A DNA stretch of 6,404 nt from Chitinophaga pinensis (GTDB taxonomy: Bacteria; Bacteroidota; Bacteroidia; UKL13-3), in the NCBI GenBank assembly GCA_943323675.2, contig CALPIR020000135.1, positions 1-6,404 on the forward strand. Reading direction: 5' to 3'. A program made the translations under genes and the position numbers. This document shows, one piece after another, positions 6,098-6,404 of the stretch (position 1 is its first letter; each line of letters begins with the position of its first letter). The notes under the pieces are model-generated. The model saw only the letters and a program-made list of their open reading frames with translations, was not told where the DNA came from and searched no databases.

Positions 6098-6147
6098 TGA
6101 TTAACAACATATTAGTTATCTATTAACAACTATAAATTATTTAAAAA

Positions 6148-6404
6148 ATGAAAAAAGAAATTTACACTGCAATAGCAATCCTAGGATTCGCAAATTTAGC
6201 ATTGGCACAAGTGCCAAGCTATGTGCCAACTGATAGCTTAAAAGGATGGTGGGGATTTAATGGTAATGCAAATGATTTAAGTGGTAATAATAATAATGGT
6301 TCAGTTACAAATGCTACATTAACTGAAGATAGATTTGAAAATAGTAATAATGCTTATAGTTTTAATGGAAGTGCTTACATAACGATACCTAATTCGGCCA
6401 ATTT
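6148..6404 (+). CDS. Secreted LamG/concanavalin A-like domain protein (5' end only)
   Basis: Eighty-five codons of an open frame run off the right edge. The protein begins with a signal peptide: MKK, a hydrophobic core (about 5-17) and ALA at 18-20, with likely cleavage before Gln21. The mature part starts QVPSYVPTD and enters a LamG-like module, seen in LKGWWGFNGNANDLSGN (31-47), DRFENSNNAYSFNG (61-74) and YITIP (77-81). This N-terminal form is common in Bacteroidota surface proteins, many of which end in a type IX secretion sorting domain, but the C-terminus is not in view here. LamG modules bind sugars or proteins, so an adhesin or a carbohydrate-active secreted protein is likely. All 15 Asn codons are AAT, unlike the upstream operon where AAC is frequent. 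It has its own promoter-like box and is probably not part of the glycosyltransferase operon. The start is the only ATG fitting the signal peptide, preceded by an A-rich tract with no Shine-Dalgarno. Confidence 0.88.
   Translation, partial: MKKEIYTAIAILGFANLALAQVPSYVPTDSLKGWWGFNGNANDLSGNNNNGSVTNATLTEDRFENSNNAYSFNGSAYITIPNSAN

Overview
The window looks like a chromosomal stretch from an AT-rich member of the Bacteroidota. The evidence is the protein families (DUF4199, a signal-peptide-less BtuF-like protein, a LamG-type secreted protein with a Bacteroidota-style N-terminus), the near absence of Shine-Dalgarno sequences, and TAnnTTTG-type promoter boxes upstream of two transcription units. The genus cannot be named from the sequence alone. 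There is no sign of phage, transposon, CRISPR, rRNA or tRNA.

Left part (1-2030). The window opens inside the 3' end of a PduO-type cob(I)alamin adenosyltransferase gene on the + strand. Its stop codon lies 8 bp from the stop of a convergent minus-strand pair: a BtuF-like helical-backbone corrinoid/metal-binding protein (1150-1956), followed 18 bp downstream by an EamA/DMT-family ten-helix transporter (238-1131). An adenosyltransferase beside a BtuF-like protein suggests a small corrinoid salvage neighbourhood; the EamA protein's part in it is unknown.

Middle part (2030-5875). A divergent intergenic region leads into a tight four-gene + strand operon: a DUF4199 four-helix membrane protein, a polyprenyl-phosphate-type family 2 glycosyltransferase with two C-terminal helices, and two different GT-B (GT4-like) glycosyltransferases. 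Junctions are 7 bp, an 8 bp overlap, and 2 bp, and both GT-B genes start with GTG. The set is consistent with building a surface glycan, glycolipid or glycoprotein at the inner membrane; the substrates cannot be read from sequence.

Right part (5876-6404). A 272 bp intergenic region holds a conspicuous GC-rich island followed by T-runs, a perfect 12 bp palindrome and a TAnnTTTG promoter box. It leads to the start of a secreted LamG/concanavalin-A-like domain protein that runs off the window.

No clearly new system is visible. The items most worth following up are the GC-rich intergenic element, the BtuF-like protein without a signal peptide paired with an EamA transporter beside the adenosyltransferase, and the two GT-B enzymes with altered EX7E motifs.
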